Shown here: piece by piece, positions 1 to 10,309 of the stretch
Position numbering within the stretch: the stretch's first letter is position 1
Layout: every line of letters starts with the position of its first letter
Source of the DNA: Bradyrhizobium sp. cir1
GTDB lineage: Bacteria; Pseudomonadota; Alphaproteobacteria; Rhizobiales; Xanthobacteraceae
Assembly (NCBI RefSeq): GCF_014198245.1
Contig: NZ_JACIHE010000017.1
Coordinates: 122,603-186,602 of the forward strand
Reading direction: 5' to 3'
DNA length: 64,000 nt
The notes under the pieces: generated by a model
Told to the model about the DNA's origin: nothing
What the model saw: the letters and a program-made list of their open reading frames with translations, nothing else
Databases searched by the model: none
Translations under genes and position numbers: made by a program

Positions 1-816
1 GCTGCTGGCTGACCGCCAAGCGCCAGGCCGAGGTGGTGGACGATAGAGCCCAGCCTCGCCGTGCGTCGCACCGCTGAAGCCTGTACGCATTCGGCGATGC
101 GCTCAGTGAAGATTCGCCCGCACAGGACAGCGTCGCAGCGGAAGCGGCAAGCGATCACCAGGAGCGACCCGAGAGCGGAAGATCGATCGCGCGCCGTCGA
201 TAGGAGCTCTGGACGCGTCGGGAAACCGTTCCGCGCGATGGACACAGGCCAAGACTTCCGGACGCTCGGATCACAACAACAGCCTTATCGCGTTCGTAGT
301 GTGCTCTCTCTACACCAAACCCACGCGGCACCAGTGGAGCGCTGGAGTGGCTGCTGCATGACGCTAATTCTCGCCCAATCAAAACGCCAGACATCCCCTA
401 AACTGTATCAAAAGTAAGTCAGAGCCAATATTGCAGACAGAATCACACTCCACCTTGCGCTCGCCTTGGCAGGTGGAGGATCCTTGCTCGCTGCGGGGTG
501 GCGGTGACGGCCCCCTCGAGGTCCACCGCTTTCCGCAAAGAGCACCTCCTGCTTCTTGACGGCACCGAAGGGCATGTGGAGGCTTTCCGGCCACCAAGCG
601 ACAAACCTCAAGCGATTCTCCGCGCGTCAGTACTTCGCTACAATGTCGGGGCCGATGCGACTAGGGATGCGTTGTCGCGAATACGACAGTGCGATCGAAA
701 AAGCGCAGGGAATGCGCCTTGCGGCCGCTGGCATAACTCCTGCACCCCCGCCGTGACGCGGCGCCAGCGAAGTCGGATCATTCGTCTTTGCAAGATGGCG
801 CGCGACGTGAGGTGAT
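1..816. other. Left-edge region without a recognisable gene
   Basis: Short open frames occur on both strands, but none has a recognisable domain, a convincing ribosome binding site or a family resemblance. The outer-membrane protein gene begins at 817. Confidence 0.5.
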
Positions 817-2550
817 ATGCGATTCAAAATTCCTTGTTGTGTAGCCGGAACAGCCGCGCTCGTTGCAAGCGCCGTCGCTCATTCGGCCGATCTCGGAGTC
901 ACAGTAAAGGCGCCGGCCGTAATATGGAGTTGGACCGGCGGATACGTTGGGGGCCACTTCGGCGGAGGCTACGGCCGGACATCGTTCACTGACCCCTATG
1001 GCCCTTCGATCTATGGTGACGTGGTCGACACCCCAGTGTTCGTGGCTGGAGGTCAGATCGGCTACAATTGGCAGAGGGAGCGTTGGGTTTTTGGCTTCGA
1101 ACTAGATGGTAGTGGCGCAATCTCCAACGGTACAAACACCTGTCTTGCCGCCTCCGGCATGATCGTGAGCGCAAACTGCAAAGCAGGTCCAGATGTCTTT
1201 GCGACCGGCACCGGTCGGCTGGGTTATATTTTTGGCCCGCAGGGCCGCACGCTGGCCTATCTCAAGTTAGGTGTCGCGTGGCAGCACAATCGCGGCGATA
1301 TCGTCAATAACCACGAACCTGACGAGGCGCCAAAGAATGCCACACCTTTCGATGACAGTCGTCTCGGTGGCATGGTCGGCGGAGGCATCGAACAAGCGCT
1401 CACGCCGGAATGGTCGGTCAAATTCGAGTATGACTATCTGAGGTTTGGCGGACCAAGTCTGGCGACCCCTCCAACCACACAACATCCGCTCCCCTCGGTG
1501 GTCCCAGCCAATGTCAGTAGCCTATCCAGCAGCTATCACATCGGTAAGATTGGTCTGAACTACCATTTCGATGCCGGCTCGGGGACGCCGGAATGGTCCG
1601 GTCAAGCGCTCTACGCGACAAAGCCGACCGTTAGCGCCCCGCCGATTACTCTGGCGCAAGATTGGTCGGTGGAAAGCGGTACAAGGGTTTGGCTGAGCCG
1701 AGGAAGATTTCAATGGGATCACCCCTATGAGCCCTATAACGATCCGAGCAGCCTTGTGTCGAGGCTCACCTATCACAAGCTGGACGGGATTTCTGGTGAG
1801 TTATTTGAACGAATCGACAGCCCCTGGGGGATCTTTCTGAAAGGAAATATCGGATTCGGACGTTTCGGCGATGGGAGCATGAACGACGAAGATTGGGCGA
1901 TTGACCCAGATGGAGTTCCCACAGCTTATTATCTGACTGGGTCTCGCCAGGCAAACGGGCGGTTCACATACTACACGGCCGATGCTGGATACGACTTTTT
2001 GCGCGGCAGCACCTACAAGGCCGGCGCGTTTGTGGGCTGGACCTACTACGGCCAGAAATCTGACTCCATAGGCTGCATTCAGTTAGCATTGCCCTACTAT
2101 CCATGCTCCGGAGGCAGCGAGAACGATAACAGGACGGTGCATAAAAGAACCGTGGGTAGCGAAGACGCGAATTGGAATGCGCTGCGTATCGGCCTCACCG
2201 CTGAGACTATGCTACTCGAGCGTTGGCACCTAAGCGCGGAGGTTGCTTACCTCCCTTGGACGGATTTCCACGGGCGCGACAACCACCTTTACCGCGAGAC
2301 GACGACCTTCATTGATCAGCGCGGGAGCGGTGGTGGTGGTGTGCAGTTAGAAGGCGTTTTGTCCTATTTTGTCACCGACAAGTTCAGCGTCGGCGTGGGT
2401 GCCCGATATTGGGCGATGTGGACTTCAAGAGGGAGCGAGGACTTCGGCAGCGGCCGCAATGGATTGGGTACCCTTCATTCAGCTAATGATGCGAAGTATA
2501 GCATGGAACGATGGGGCACGTTCCTGCAGGCCTCCTACAAGTTTGACTGA
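817..2550 (+). CDS. Outer-membrane protein: opacity-type barrel joined to an omptin-like protease barrel
   Basis: Predicted 577-residue outer-membrane protein. A signal peptide covers about residues 1-23, ending in Ala-His-Ser-Ala. Residues 35-250 have the glycine- and aromatic-rich alternation of the small Omp25/opacity barrels common in rhizobia and end in a typical LNYHF-type strand. Residues 280-577 look like a second, omptin-type barrel. A Met-Asn-Asp-Glu-Asp-Trp motif (D357, D359) matches the omptin Asp-x-Asp-Trp catalytic loop, and an Asp-Asn-His motif (D488, H490) sits where omptins have the Asp-x-His pair, followed by matching strands to a C-terminal Phe-Asp. Omptins cleave surface peptides, so a protease role is an inference. 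The ATG at 817 precedes a clean signal sequence. Neighbouring sequence is non-coding and IS-derived, so the gene appears monocistronic. Confidence 0.8.
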   Translation: MRFKIPCCVAGTAALVASAVAHSADLGVTVKAPAVIWSWTGGYVGGHFGGGYGRTSFTDPYGPSIYGDVVDTPVFVAGGQIGYNWQRERWVFGFELDGSGAISNGTNTCLAASGMIVSANCKAGPDVFATGTGRLGYIFGPQGRTLAYLKLGVAWQHNRGDIVNNHEPDEAPKNATPFDDSRLGGMVGGGIEQALTPEWSVKFEYDYLRFGGPSLATPPTTQHPLPSVVPANVSSLSSSYHIGKIGLNYHFDAGSGTPEWSGQALYATKPTVSAPPITLAQDWSVESGTRVWLSRGRFQWDHPYEPYNDPSSLVSRLTYHKLDGISGELFERIDSPWGIFLKGNIGFGRFGDGSMNDEDWAIDPDGVPTAYYLTGSRQANGRFTYYTADAGYDFLRGSTYKAGAFVGWTYYGQKSDSIGCIQLALPYYPCSGGSENDNRTVHKRTVGSEDANWNALRIGLTAETMLLERWHLSAEVAYLPWTDFHGRDNHLYRETTTFIDQRGSGGGGVQLEGVLSYFVTDKFSVGVGARYWAMWTSRGSEDFGSGRNGLGTLHSANDAKYSMERWGTFLQASYKFD

Positions 2551-2842
2551 ACGTGCTGAGCGTCCAGCCGAGAGGAATCTATATAGAGGGGCCTGCACTT
2601 CCTCGTCGGCATTGAGGAAGATGGGGCCGACGCCGTCAGAGGCACATGGAGGCGGCACGCGCAATTCGCGCGTGCCGCTTTCTGCCGGCCTCCAAGCGCA
2701 TACGGACGCAACCCCGCAGAAGTGGCGTGAACGCTTCGTGAGAGGCTGAAACAATGAGAGCAATCGAGCAATCGCGGGAAATATAGGCGCGTCCGCCAGC
2801 GCAATCTGCTTGATGCTCCGCGCTGGTTGAACCTCCTCCGAA

Positions 2843-3240
2843 TGAGTGGACACCTGTAGTAGGCTCGTTGAGCCCGGAGGTGTCAAATGAAACGTCAACG
2901 TCGGTCGTTTACCGAAGAGTACAAGCGCCACGCCATCGAGCTGGTGGTGTCGAGCCGTCGCTCGGTCACGTCGGTTGCCAAGGAGCTCGGTCTGCGCGAC
3001 TCGGTGCTGCGACGCTGGGCGGATAAGCTCCGGCAGGAGCCGGCATCGGCGGAGTGGCGCCCCACCATGCAACCGACGCCGATGTCGGCGGACCAGGCTT
3101 CGGAGATCGCCCGGCGGCGCCAGGAGAACGAACGGCTGCGCATGGAGCGCGACATTAAAAAAAGAAGTCGGGCTTGGAAGCTTCGTGAGTTGAACCGCCA
3201 GCCGTCGTGCCGAAATGCAAGTGGATCGTGCCCGACATGA
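2843..3240 (+). mobile_element. IS3-family element remnant, left end plus truncated orfA
   Basis: The 117-residue frame 2887-3240 starts with the typical IS3 OrfA helix-turn-helix (RSFTEEYKRHAIELV, then VAKELGLRDSVLRRW) and has the ENERLRMERD leucine-zipper segment. After this the usual ILKKA sequence is lost and the frame runs into unrelated residues. A run of seven A at about 3155-3161 is where IS3 elements normally frameshift into orfB, but no orfB follows. Sequence from about 2843 (TGAGTGGACACCT) resembles an IS3 left terminal repeat. The element is broken and cannot transpose by itself. Confidence 0.75.
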
Positions 3241-3345
3241 CAATGATCGAGGCGGGGGCGTAGAGACCTATGAGAGCGCGTTTGCGATGGGGAGGGATGC
3301 TCCACGGATATGAAGTGGTGTTTTTGAGAAGCGCCTGACTGCAAG

Positions 3346-3379
<34 letters not shown>

Positions 3380-3487
3380 CCTTTAAAACAAGGCCGGCAG
3401 GCGGCTAGGTCCTGTAGCTGCGAACAGCACCATATCGCGCGTCCGGCAATCCGTTGCCGCGGGGTGTACGGAACGTGAAGAACCAGT

Positions 3488-4654
3488 TCATGGAAATCCC
3501 GGCTGTGCTGCACTTCCGAGCAGGAGACGGCCGGCGCTCTGGAGCGTTCCCTCGTTTAAAGCTGCGTGCTGGGCAACCACGAAGCTGTCGCACATGGCGC
3601 GCGCCAGATTGCTGGTGGTATAGAGCGACGCACTTCCAGCGAGACCGCTCGCAATGTTGCAGACCTCAGCGCTCTGCCGCGCGGCGTTCGTCGCGGCGAG
3701 TCGCATCAGCGTCGCCGTGTTCGGGGTTACGGCACCTTTGAGCGCTTCCTTCCACAGCTCCTCGGTGGCCTCATAGAAGAAGGCACGGGCGGAACGTAGC
3801 ATGGCTTCGGCTCTGGCCATCTCCAGTTGGACATAGCCGCGCTCTACCATCACGGGCGCTCCAGTGATTGAGGCGCGGGTTCCGGCCATGGCGATCACCT
3901 CGTCCAGCGCGGAGCGCGCAATACCGACGCCGACAATCGCATGCGCCTGCGCAGCGAAAGTCACGGACGGATAGCGATAGACCGGCGCGTCGAGCGTCGG
4001 CGGACCGCCGCGGATCAAGGTCCATTCCTCCGGCACAATGACATCGTTGACAACGACGTCGTGGCTGCCGGTGCCTTGCAGGCCAATGACGTCCCAATTC
4101 GGCCGGATTGTCACCTTCTCGGCCGGCATCACGGCTACACGCGCAAGGCCACCGGTCGGATCGTCTTCCACAGTGATGCCAACGCCTATCAGATCCGCGC
4201 CCGGTGAGCCGCTGGCGAATGGCCACACGCCGTTCACGACAAACCCGTCAGTGCTTCGCCTGGCGGGCTGAAGGGGGAAAAGCGCACCTGCCAATACCAC
4301 GTCAGGTCCGTTCGCGTATACCTCACGAAGCGTGTCGTCCGGCAGAGCAGCGAGGTAGCGAGCCCCATCGCCGAAGCTAGCGACCCAACCGGCGGAGCCG
4401 TCGGCTTCGGAAATTTGCTCGATCAGGCGACAAAAATCGGCCGGCGTTCGCTCCTCGCCGCCGAACCGCCTGGCGGCTAAAGCCCGATAGACGCCAACGC
4501 GCTTGAAGCCTTCGATGATGTCGTCTGGAATCTTTTGCGCGCGGGCGAACTCGTTTCGACGCGCGCGGATATCGACCAGCAGCGGCGACAGATTATCCCA
4601 GGTCGCAGCCGTACCTTCGGTTTCTGCAGTGATCTTCTCTGGTGGAGCGTTCAT
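3488..4654 (-). CDS. Acyl-CoA dehydrogenase-fold flavin-dependent monooxygenase
   Basis: The 388-residue protein belongs to the acyl-CoA dehydrogenase-like hydroxylases (C-terminal type 2 domain; HsaA / pigment-production hydroxylase group). These use reduced flavin from a partner reductase to hydroxylate aromatic or related substrates. Visible features are the N-terminal helical domain with ALAARRFGG and EQISEADGSAGWV, the middle beta domain with FVVNGVWPFASGSPGADLIGVG and LQGTGSHDVVV, and the C-terminal helical domain ending VVAQHAALNEGTLQSAGRLLLG. Length is normal for the family. Just upstream on the same strand is a broken class II aldolase gene, so this is probably the survivor of a small catabolic operon. 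No reductase partner is nearby. The substrate cannot be read from the sequence. Confidence 0.8.
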   Translation of the reverse strand: MNAPPEKITAETEGTAATWDNLSPLLVDIRARRNEFARAQKIPDDIIEGFKRVGVYRALAARRFGGEERTPADFCRLIEQISEADGSAGWVASFGDGARYLAALPDDTLREVYANGPDVVLAGALFPLQPARRSTDGFVVNGVWPFASGSPGADLIGVGITVEDDPTGGLARVAVMPAEKVTIRPNWDVIGLQGTGSHDVVVNDVIVPEEWTLIRGGPPTLDAPVYRYPSVTFAAQAHAIVGVGIARSALDEVIAMAGTRASITGAPVMVERGYVQLEMARAEAMLRSARAFFYEATEELWKEALKGAVTPNTATLMRLAATNAARQSAEVCNIASGLAGSASLYTTSNLARAMCDSFVVAQHAALNEGTLQSAGRLLLGSAAQPGFP

Positions 4655-4674
4655 AAGCTGTCCTCGGTGCCTTG

Positions 4675-4983
4675 AGCCGATCGACGCCGCGCTTCATTGA
4701 TTTGGATTGCGCGCGCATGGCGAAGCCGGACGGATTGAAACCCAGTCGGAAGGGATCGTCGAAACTGTCGCAGTTGATTTGGACTGTGATTGCGATTGCA
4801 GCGGTTGCCCCCAAAAGGCTGGCTCAAAGAAAGGTCTTGAGGGCTGGGAAGGCTGACCGAGATATCGCTGTCGATGCTGTCTTTGAGGCTGAAACGGCAA
4901 AGCAGCCGATATGCGGCGGCGAGATCGATCCGCCTCTGCTGCACTATGTCTCCGACGGTTGTGGGCAGCGCTCGTTTTGTCAT
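4675..4983 (-). pseudogene. Class II aldolase/adducin-family gene, frameshifted and truncated
   Basis: The frame opening at 4983 reads RIDLAAAYRLLCRFSLKDSI then DISVSLP, the start of class II aldolase/adducin proteins. After about 4820 the homology continues in other frames: a VxINCD...DDPF segment, then GFNPSGFAMRAQ, which corresponds to the family's 'N-x-A-G-F-x-I-H' region. It stops there, so the zinc-site histidines and the C-terminal two thirds are missing. It lies 5' of the monooxygenase on the same strand. Confidence 0.6.
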
Positions 4984-5428
4984 GTCGTCTCCAACGGACG
5001 ATTTGTCACAGTTGGTGCCGGGCCGGCTCGAAGCACGTTGTGAATTCCTGACTTGGCGACCGCGAGGTCGCCCAAGCCTGCGGCTCGTTTACATGTCCCC
5101 AGCAATCGATGTGCCATCAATCTTGGTCTGCCGGCCGTGTCTGAATCGAGCGAGACCCCGTGCCGCGCCAGCAGGATGCTCGCGCCTCCCGTGTCTGATC
5201 CCAGGCACAAGACGTCATCAACCGAACACGGCAGAAGGAGAACGACTGAAGTGGACCTCGACCGCGAACCAGTCGGGCTCGGCTTGCCTCCTACAGTTTC
5301 AGGCCCGCTCCGACCTCCGACAACCTTCTGTTGATGCTGATCCAAGGTACAGGCCCGAGACAGATGCAACGAGGCTGCTTTTGCTACACTGGCGGTCTTC
5401 CAAATGGCTGAGCAGGAGAGGCCGTCCG

Positions 5429-5521
5429 ATGCCGACGCGAGTAGAACTTTTCTTTACATCGGTCGGCTGGGCAGTCGTCGTGGTTGTAATTCTGCACTAC
5501 TTGATCTTCGGACCTGGCTGA
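5429..5521 (+). CDS. Possible 30-residue single-span membrane protein
   Basis: A short frame starts at an ATG preceded by AGGAGAGG at a workable distance. It encodes MPTRVELFFTSVGWAVVVVV followed by ILHYLIFGPG. The central 15-18 residues form one hydrophobic segment, as in many bacterial small membrane proteins. I do not recognise a family. The evidence is the ribosome binding site and composition only. Confidence 0.35.
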   Translation: MPTRVELFFTSVGWAVVVVVILHYLIFGPG

Positions 5522-5939
5522 GCCTGCTGATCATGAGCAGGGGCCATAGGTGGCTTCCCGGATCGCGGGTGAGAATCTGCCGGAATTTGGTCGCATGCTC
5601 CGAAGGCCGAGGAGCTCAGACCCTGCATGCCTCGCACCCGATCTGCCGCTTGAACCACCTCCGTCGGTCTAGCGCATCAACGTCCAGACATGAATACTGT
5701 TGCGCTGCGGTATGAGTGTCTCTTGGTGCTGGCCTCGCGTTGCCCACATGAGGACGTAGAATACGAGGAGAATTGAGAGGCCACGCATACCAAGGGTCTT
5801 CCCGAAGCTATGACAAATTGTGGAGCGGGTTGTATTCGGTGCATTTGATGGAGCCGATGCGCGAGCGAATTGCGCGGAACTCGACCGAAGCCCTGTATCA
5901 GGCGGCAAACGACTGTCCGGCAGCGCGAAGGTGCCAGCG

Positions 5940-6677
5940 TCAGCTCAGCAAATCGACCCTGCCGGTGTCGAGCCGATACAGACCCCCGACGACCTTCAGT
6001 CTGTTCTGCTCAACTGCCGCGTTCAGAATCGGCCCCGTCGATTTGAGTTTGTTGACATTGTCGATTACATTTTGTCGGGTTGCTTCAGCGGACGTGTCAC
6101 CGGTTTGCTGGCGAGATACTTCTACCGCTGGCGCAAGCGCAGCGACGAGGGATGAAATGTGCCCCGGCGGCGGCTTATTGTCGTGGAGCGACTTGATCGT
6201 GGCGTCTATCGCACCGCAATGATCGTGGCCAAGTACCAGGATCAGCGGCGTGTTCAGCACGGCGACCGCATATTCCATACTGGCGAGCGTGTCATCGTTG
6301 GCGAAGTTGCCGGCGAGGCGGCAGACAAACAGATCACCAAGTCCGCTGCCGAAGACAAGTTCAGGCGCCACGCGAGAATCGGCGCAGCTCAGAACCGCGG
6401 CATATGGATTTTGCCCATCCACCAAAACCGGGCGTTCGCGCTTGAAATCGTCGCGTCGTGATACGCCCTGGACATAGCGATCGTTCCCTTCCATCAGCCG
6501 CTGCAGGGCAGCCTCCGGCGAGATCAGGTTATTTGGCTTGGGCGGCGCTTCTGCTTCCTTCGCATCGACAATGTTGTCGCCAAGCCGTATGCAGACCGAC
6601 GAAATAGCGAACAGCAACAGCGAGCGGCGCGAAGGCGCGATCTTGGTCAGATAGGTCGGAGAATGGCCTGCCTTCAT
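5940..6677 (-). CDS. Exported beta-class carbonic anhydrase
   Basis: The 245-residue protein should catalyse reversible hydration of CO2 to bicarbonate. The beta-class zinc and active-site motifs are present: Cys-Ala-Asp-Ser-Arg in AVLSCADSRVAPE, and His-x-x-Cys in LVLGHDHCGAI. The N-terminus carries a twin-Arg-like SRRSLLLFA stretch followed by a hydrophobic segment, so export to the periplasm is likely. The start is placed at the Met at 6677 because it lies 10 bases after the stop of the upstream nuclease gene; a longer frame would run into that gene. The two genes form a probable two-gene minus-strand operon. Confidence 0.88.
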   Translation of the reverse strand: MKAGHSPTYLTKIAPSRRSLLLFAISSVCIRLGDNIVDAKEAEAPPKPNNLISPEAALQRLMEGNDRYVQGVSRRDDFKRERPVLVDGQNPYAAVLSCADSRVAPELVFGSGLGDLFVCRLAGNFANDDTLASMEYAVAVLNTPLILVLGHDHCGAIDATIKSLHDNKPPPGHISSLVAALAPAVEVSRQQTGDTSAEATRQNVIDNVNKLKSTGPILNAAVEQNRLKVVGGLYRLDTGRVDLLS

Positions 6678-6687
6678 GCATCTCACC

Positions 6688-7413
6688 TCATCGCGCGGCT
6701 TTACGCCACCCGGTGGCTTCGGCTTCCGCTTCGCTGCAGAGCCAGCGTTCACCGGGCTTCTTCGTCATGTCGAGTTGTTCGTAACTGAGTTGCCCGGGCA
6801 CATGATAAATGCGCTCGCCGTTGCGGTCTACGGTGCCTTTTATCAGACACTCGGACGAGGGCGGGCCCGATAGCAGCGCGGATCCGAGCAGGAGTTCCTG
6901 AGCGTCGATCGGAACCGAGCTCGCGCCGATGATGATCGTCCCCTTGTTGCGGCGACGCCAGTCCCAGGGCGCGATGAACGCCCCCGACCACAGCCCCGCA
7001 TAGGCTTTGCTCGCCACAACCTCATAGATAACGTAGGTATGGGTAGAAGGATCCGACGATAGTGCCCAGCCGGAGCGTACCATCCAGGCGCTCACGTCCT
7101 CGCCTTCTATGAAGCAACTGCCGCCTGACCTGCCGTATTCATCACCTCCTGTGGTATGACAATCCCACGTTCGTCCGTTTGAATGCTTGATCAGCTCGTC
7201 GCGAGCAGCTATGCCGCAAGCCCATTTCCGACCGTGGGCGTCGAGGCAAATCTGGTCAGTTTCAGGAGCTTCGATGCCTGAGAGCCGAAGCTTGGATTGC
7301 TCGATCTCGATCGTATTACCGTCGAGGATGCGCGCAGGGCCGCTGAGCTTCGCCGCGCAGACCGGAGATGTGATGACAGCGAACAATGCGACCATCATTA
7401 CGCGGTGTTTCAT
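6688..7413 (-). CDS. Secreted thermonuclease-family (SNase-like) protein
   Basis: A 241-residue protein. A signal peptide (MKHRVMMVALFAVITSPVCA) is followed by a staphylococcal-nuclease-like OB fold: GPARILDGNTIEI, the LRLSGIEAPETDQ loop that carries metal and arginine ligands in this family, then GRSGGSCFIEGEDVSAWMVRSGWAL. Rhizobial relatives often have a cysteine-rich core as here (CLD, WACG, WDCH, CFI), suggesting an extracytoplasmic, disulphide-containing form. The ATG at 7413 is chosen because it begins the signal peptide; an in-frame upstream Met at 7449 is possible. Nuclease activity is inferred. The carbonic anhydrase gene follows closely. Confidence 0.75.
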   Translation of the reverse strand: MKHRVMMVALFAVITSPVCAAKLSGPARILDGNTIEIEQSKLRLSGIEAPETDQICLDAHGRKWACGIAARDELIKHSNGRTWDCHTTGGDEYGRSGGSCFIEGEDVSAWMVRSGWALSSDPSTHTYVIYEVVASKAYAGLWSGAFIAPWDWRRRNKGTIIIGASSVPIDAQELLLGSALLSGPPSSECLIKGTVDRNGERIYHVPGQLSYEQLDMTKKPGERWLCSEAEAEATGWRKAAR

Positions 7414-7449
7414 CCCCACAATAACCTCCCGCTCTTGATCCATGTTCAC

Positions 7450-8883
7450 GCACGATCCGGCGCCGCCACATTCGACTGTTTAAACACTATGTACGTTATT
7501 CGGCCGGCATCTTTCGACGTTTGCTCTATGAAGGCGTGGCCGTCATTTCCAAGCTACGACCTGACGCCGCGTGAGGTTCAAGCGATTTCTTCCGGTGTGC
7601 GTGTCGCGGCATCCTTCGAGGCTCGCCGGTCTCTCTCTCTCGGCGCGCACTGCACCCTCTCGACCTGAGGAGGAGATCCCCATCGCTCAGCCGCGAACTC
7701 GTTATGCGGGAGAAAGCCGAGCCCTCTTTCGGAGAGTCAGCCGGGATGATCGTTGATGCCAATTGCATTGAGGGCTTTTCGCACGTCTGCGCTGGACCGG
7801 ATTGTCATGACCAGGCGGCGCGACTAGCGGGCGCTCTCTCGTAGTGTGCTTCACCGCGATCACATGCGGAGAGTTATCCAGCAAGCCCGGCGTGAGGCGT
7901 GCGTTTTGCGCCAGGGAAATTTGGAGCGGCAACCTCCGCGGCTTCGTCGTATACGCACCGGGCGAGGGGTAAGCCGCCCCCGTGTTCGGACGATCGCGAG
8001 TGCCATCCTGTGCGAAGCCTCAATCCACAACATGGTTGCCCCCGTCGCGGCACACGGGCAGCTAGCTCTGGTGCGGTTTAGCCGACTCAAGCTACAAATC
8101 ATTCTCAATGACCTCACTACACAATGGGAATGAAATGGCTGCCCCCCGGGAATTGCCGGTCTCTTCTTACGCGCTATGGCCGACTCAGAGCCGAATTCGC
8201 AACCAGAGACGGCGCCAGGGCAGGCTGAGCAGAACTAAAGCAGCGTTTTCCCACGCTTCAAATCCGGATCTATGACGTGCAGACGAATGCGCGCGAGGAA
8301 ATCTAGCACCGACCCAGTTCGGTCCTCGATGCCTCGCGCACGGCGCCGGGTTCCTCGCCGGGGTCACTCGCAGGTGCCCAGGGGGCGTGCCGGCCCGCTA
8401 ACGCTGCCCCATTACGGTCTTAACGCGTTTCGTCGCAGCACTCGATCTCGCGTGCCGCCTCGGCGTCGGCACGCTCACGCTCTTGCGGGTGCCAGTCAGT
8501 CGCGCGATGCGCGGCGCGCACGCCGGATCGGGCTTGGGCCCGAGGCATCTCCAGGCCCGGTCCCTTGAAGACTGAGCATGGAGAGCTGGTTCCCTCGCGG
8601 ATTGGTGTCCTCCCACTGCCTCGGGTGCCCCGGAGGCCAAATCTCGCCAACTGGCACGCGCTGCTGAACTCGACTACTCGCAGAAGGAGTCGGAGGTAAT
8701 CGTGCTGCCCGATTTTTTCCTGACGGGCTGAAAGCTGCGGGAAAAATCTCGAGACTGTTGAGGGCGCAAACACCGACATTTTAGAGCTGATATGTCTTGC
8801 AGTTGCTCAGAGGCGTTCGGCGGTAAAAGGAGCTACGGCGCGATCTTGCTCTGCGCGACCATTTTACCGAGGCTTTCGTCCCC
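7450..8883. other. Gene-poor stretch
   Basis: Only short overlapping frames on both strands were seen, none with a recognisable domain. A 32-codon frame at about 7747 begins like a PIN toxin (MIVDANCI) but has no further domain. The stretch is probably degenerate island DNA. Confidence 0.45.
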
Positions 8884-9666
8884 TTACTCTTCCCGATCCT
8901 TTGGCTCTATGCGAGCGAACCACGAGCCAGGAGGAAAGGCCGCGATACGCTTGGCAAAGGAGGATTGCGGCTTCCAATCTTGCCCTTCGCTCTTCTCGAA
9001 AGCGATGACCCCGTTGTGTGTAAAAAAACGGGGTCCTGCGATATCGCAGTTCACTAAAAGTAAAACGCGCCACAGATCACCTTTCTCGGTCGGTTTGTCA
9101 TTCTGCTTCGGCAAGTAGTCCACTCCAACAGGTTCAACGATAGTGCAGCGGCCCTGCCGCAGAAGATCGCCGAGCCGGCCTTGCGTGGTCGTCACAAAGT
9201 TGAAGTTGCTCGGATCATGCAGAAAGCGAAGATTTGCGTCCCTTTCGCCATCCTTGACTTCACTGGCGATCAACGAGAGCGCCAGGGCGCGCCAGCCCAA
9301 TTCCATCGGCTTTGCATAGGTCGACGCAAGTTGAAACGTTCCGTCGTGCGCGATCTTCCAGGTGATAACGTTCTGTTCGCCTGATGTATCCTCCCGGTGC
9401 CTGGTCCACGAAACGAACACATGGTCATCTTGATCAAGTTCAGCGACGCCCCACATTCGAGGGACAAACTGTGCCACCTTCGAGACGTTGGAGATAATTT
9501 GTTCTATTGTCTCGCCGTCTTGCGCTCGCCACGTTGACTTGAATCTTTCGATAAGGGGGCTCTCGTTGGCGCGAACACTGTTGCTCGTCGGAGCCAGCCC
9601 GGCCAGGCAGATCAGGCATTGACCAAGACAAAACCATAACGCGCGTCTTCCAGAGAGTTTTCTCAT
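8884..9666 (-). CDS. Secreted protein of unknown function
   Basis: A 260-residue protein not assigned to a family. The N-terminus (MRKLSGRRALWFCLGQCLI then CLAGLAP) is a good signal peptide, so the mature part should lie in the periplasm or outside. The rest is soluble and mixed alpha/beta in composition, with conserved-looking blocks VSWTRHREDTSGEQNVITWK and LLRQGRCTIVEPVGVDYLPK. The start at 9666 begins the signal peptide; a Met ten codons upstream is possible. It stands alone between gene-poor stretches. Confidence 0.55.
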   Translation of the reverse strand: MRKLSGRRALWFCLGQCLICLAGLAPTSNSVRANESPLIERFKSTWRAQDGETIEQIISNVSKVAQFVPRMWGVAELDQDDHVFVSWTRHREDTSGEQNVITWKIAHDGTFQLASTYAKPMELGWRALALSLIASEVKDGERDANLRFLHDPSNFNFVTTTQGRLGDLLRQGRCTIVEPVGVDYLPKQNDKPTEKGDLWRVLLLVNCDIAGPRFFTHNGVIAFEKSEGQDWKPQSSFAKRIAAFPPGSWFARIEPKDREE

Positions 9667-9696
9667 AACTGTCGGCCTATCTGGTTTCATCCACAC

Positions 9697-10309
9697 GTCA
9701 TTCTAAGGCGGGCAACCTTCAACCAGTTATGCGCGAGCGCAAGAAGTTAGCGGCGACGCGACGGGGAGACCGATGGTGTCCCGTGCGAGCAGGCGCTCCC
9801 CTCTATGTCACGCGCCGCTAACTTCGCTGCCGGCGACAGCCTCAATTTGCTGTGCTGGACATGCCCAGCAGGAGAAGACTGGGTATGCCGAAGCCTTGCA
9901 TCCTTCGTGCCAGGTAATGGACTGCAATTCACACCGCTTTTGTGTTCTCTTTGTCGACTTTCCGACTGGCCGATGTCTCGATGTTTCCGTTCAGCGCTAT
10001 CCAGCGCGGCTTATGCATCCTCGTCACGGGACCGTTTGGTTCGGTATCGTTGTCATCGGAAGCCGGGACTCGCAACAGATGCGTTCGGCTCGAGGCAGCA
10101 GTCCCGACTGCGCAAGCCGCATTTGTTCCTGCCACCGATCTGCCATGCGGCCCGCGGGCAGCTGCGATGGTCATTCCGATATGGCCGATTGAGAGCGCCT
10201 CTACATCATCTGAACGATAGAGATGCATGGTCATTCGCGTCGCAGATGTCGCAGCTCAGCTTGAGACATAATCTGAGAGGTTGACGGAAGACTTCTCTTG
10301 CCGATATTC
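9697..10309. other. Intergenic region upstream of the metE riboswitch
   Basis: About 600 bases with overlapping short frames on both strands but no recognised gene. The metE promoter should lie near its right end, before the riboswitch; I did not find an unambiguous -35/-10 pair. Confidence 0.4.

Noticed and set aside
61..417. 118-residue frame at the left edge
   Set aside because: Arg/Ser-rich, overlapping with opposite frames and without domain or ribosome binding site.
7747..7845. Short frame starting like a PIN toxin
   Set aside because: Only 32 codons, lacking the later acidic residues and any antitoxin neighbour.
9429..9445. TTGATCAA as a FixK/FNR site
   Set aside because: Lies inside a coding gene and half-site spacing is wrong.
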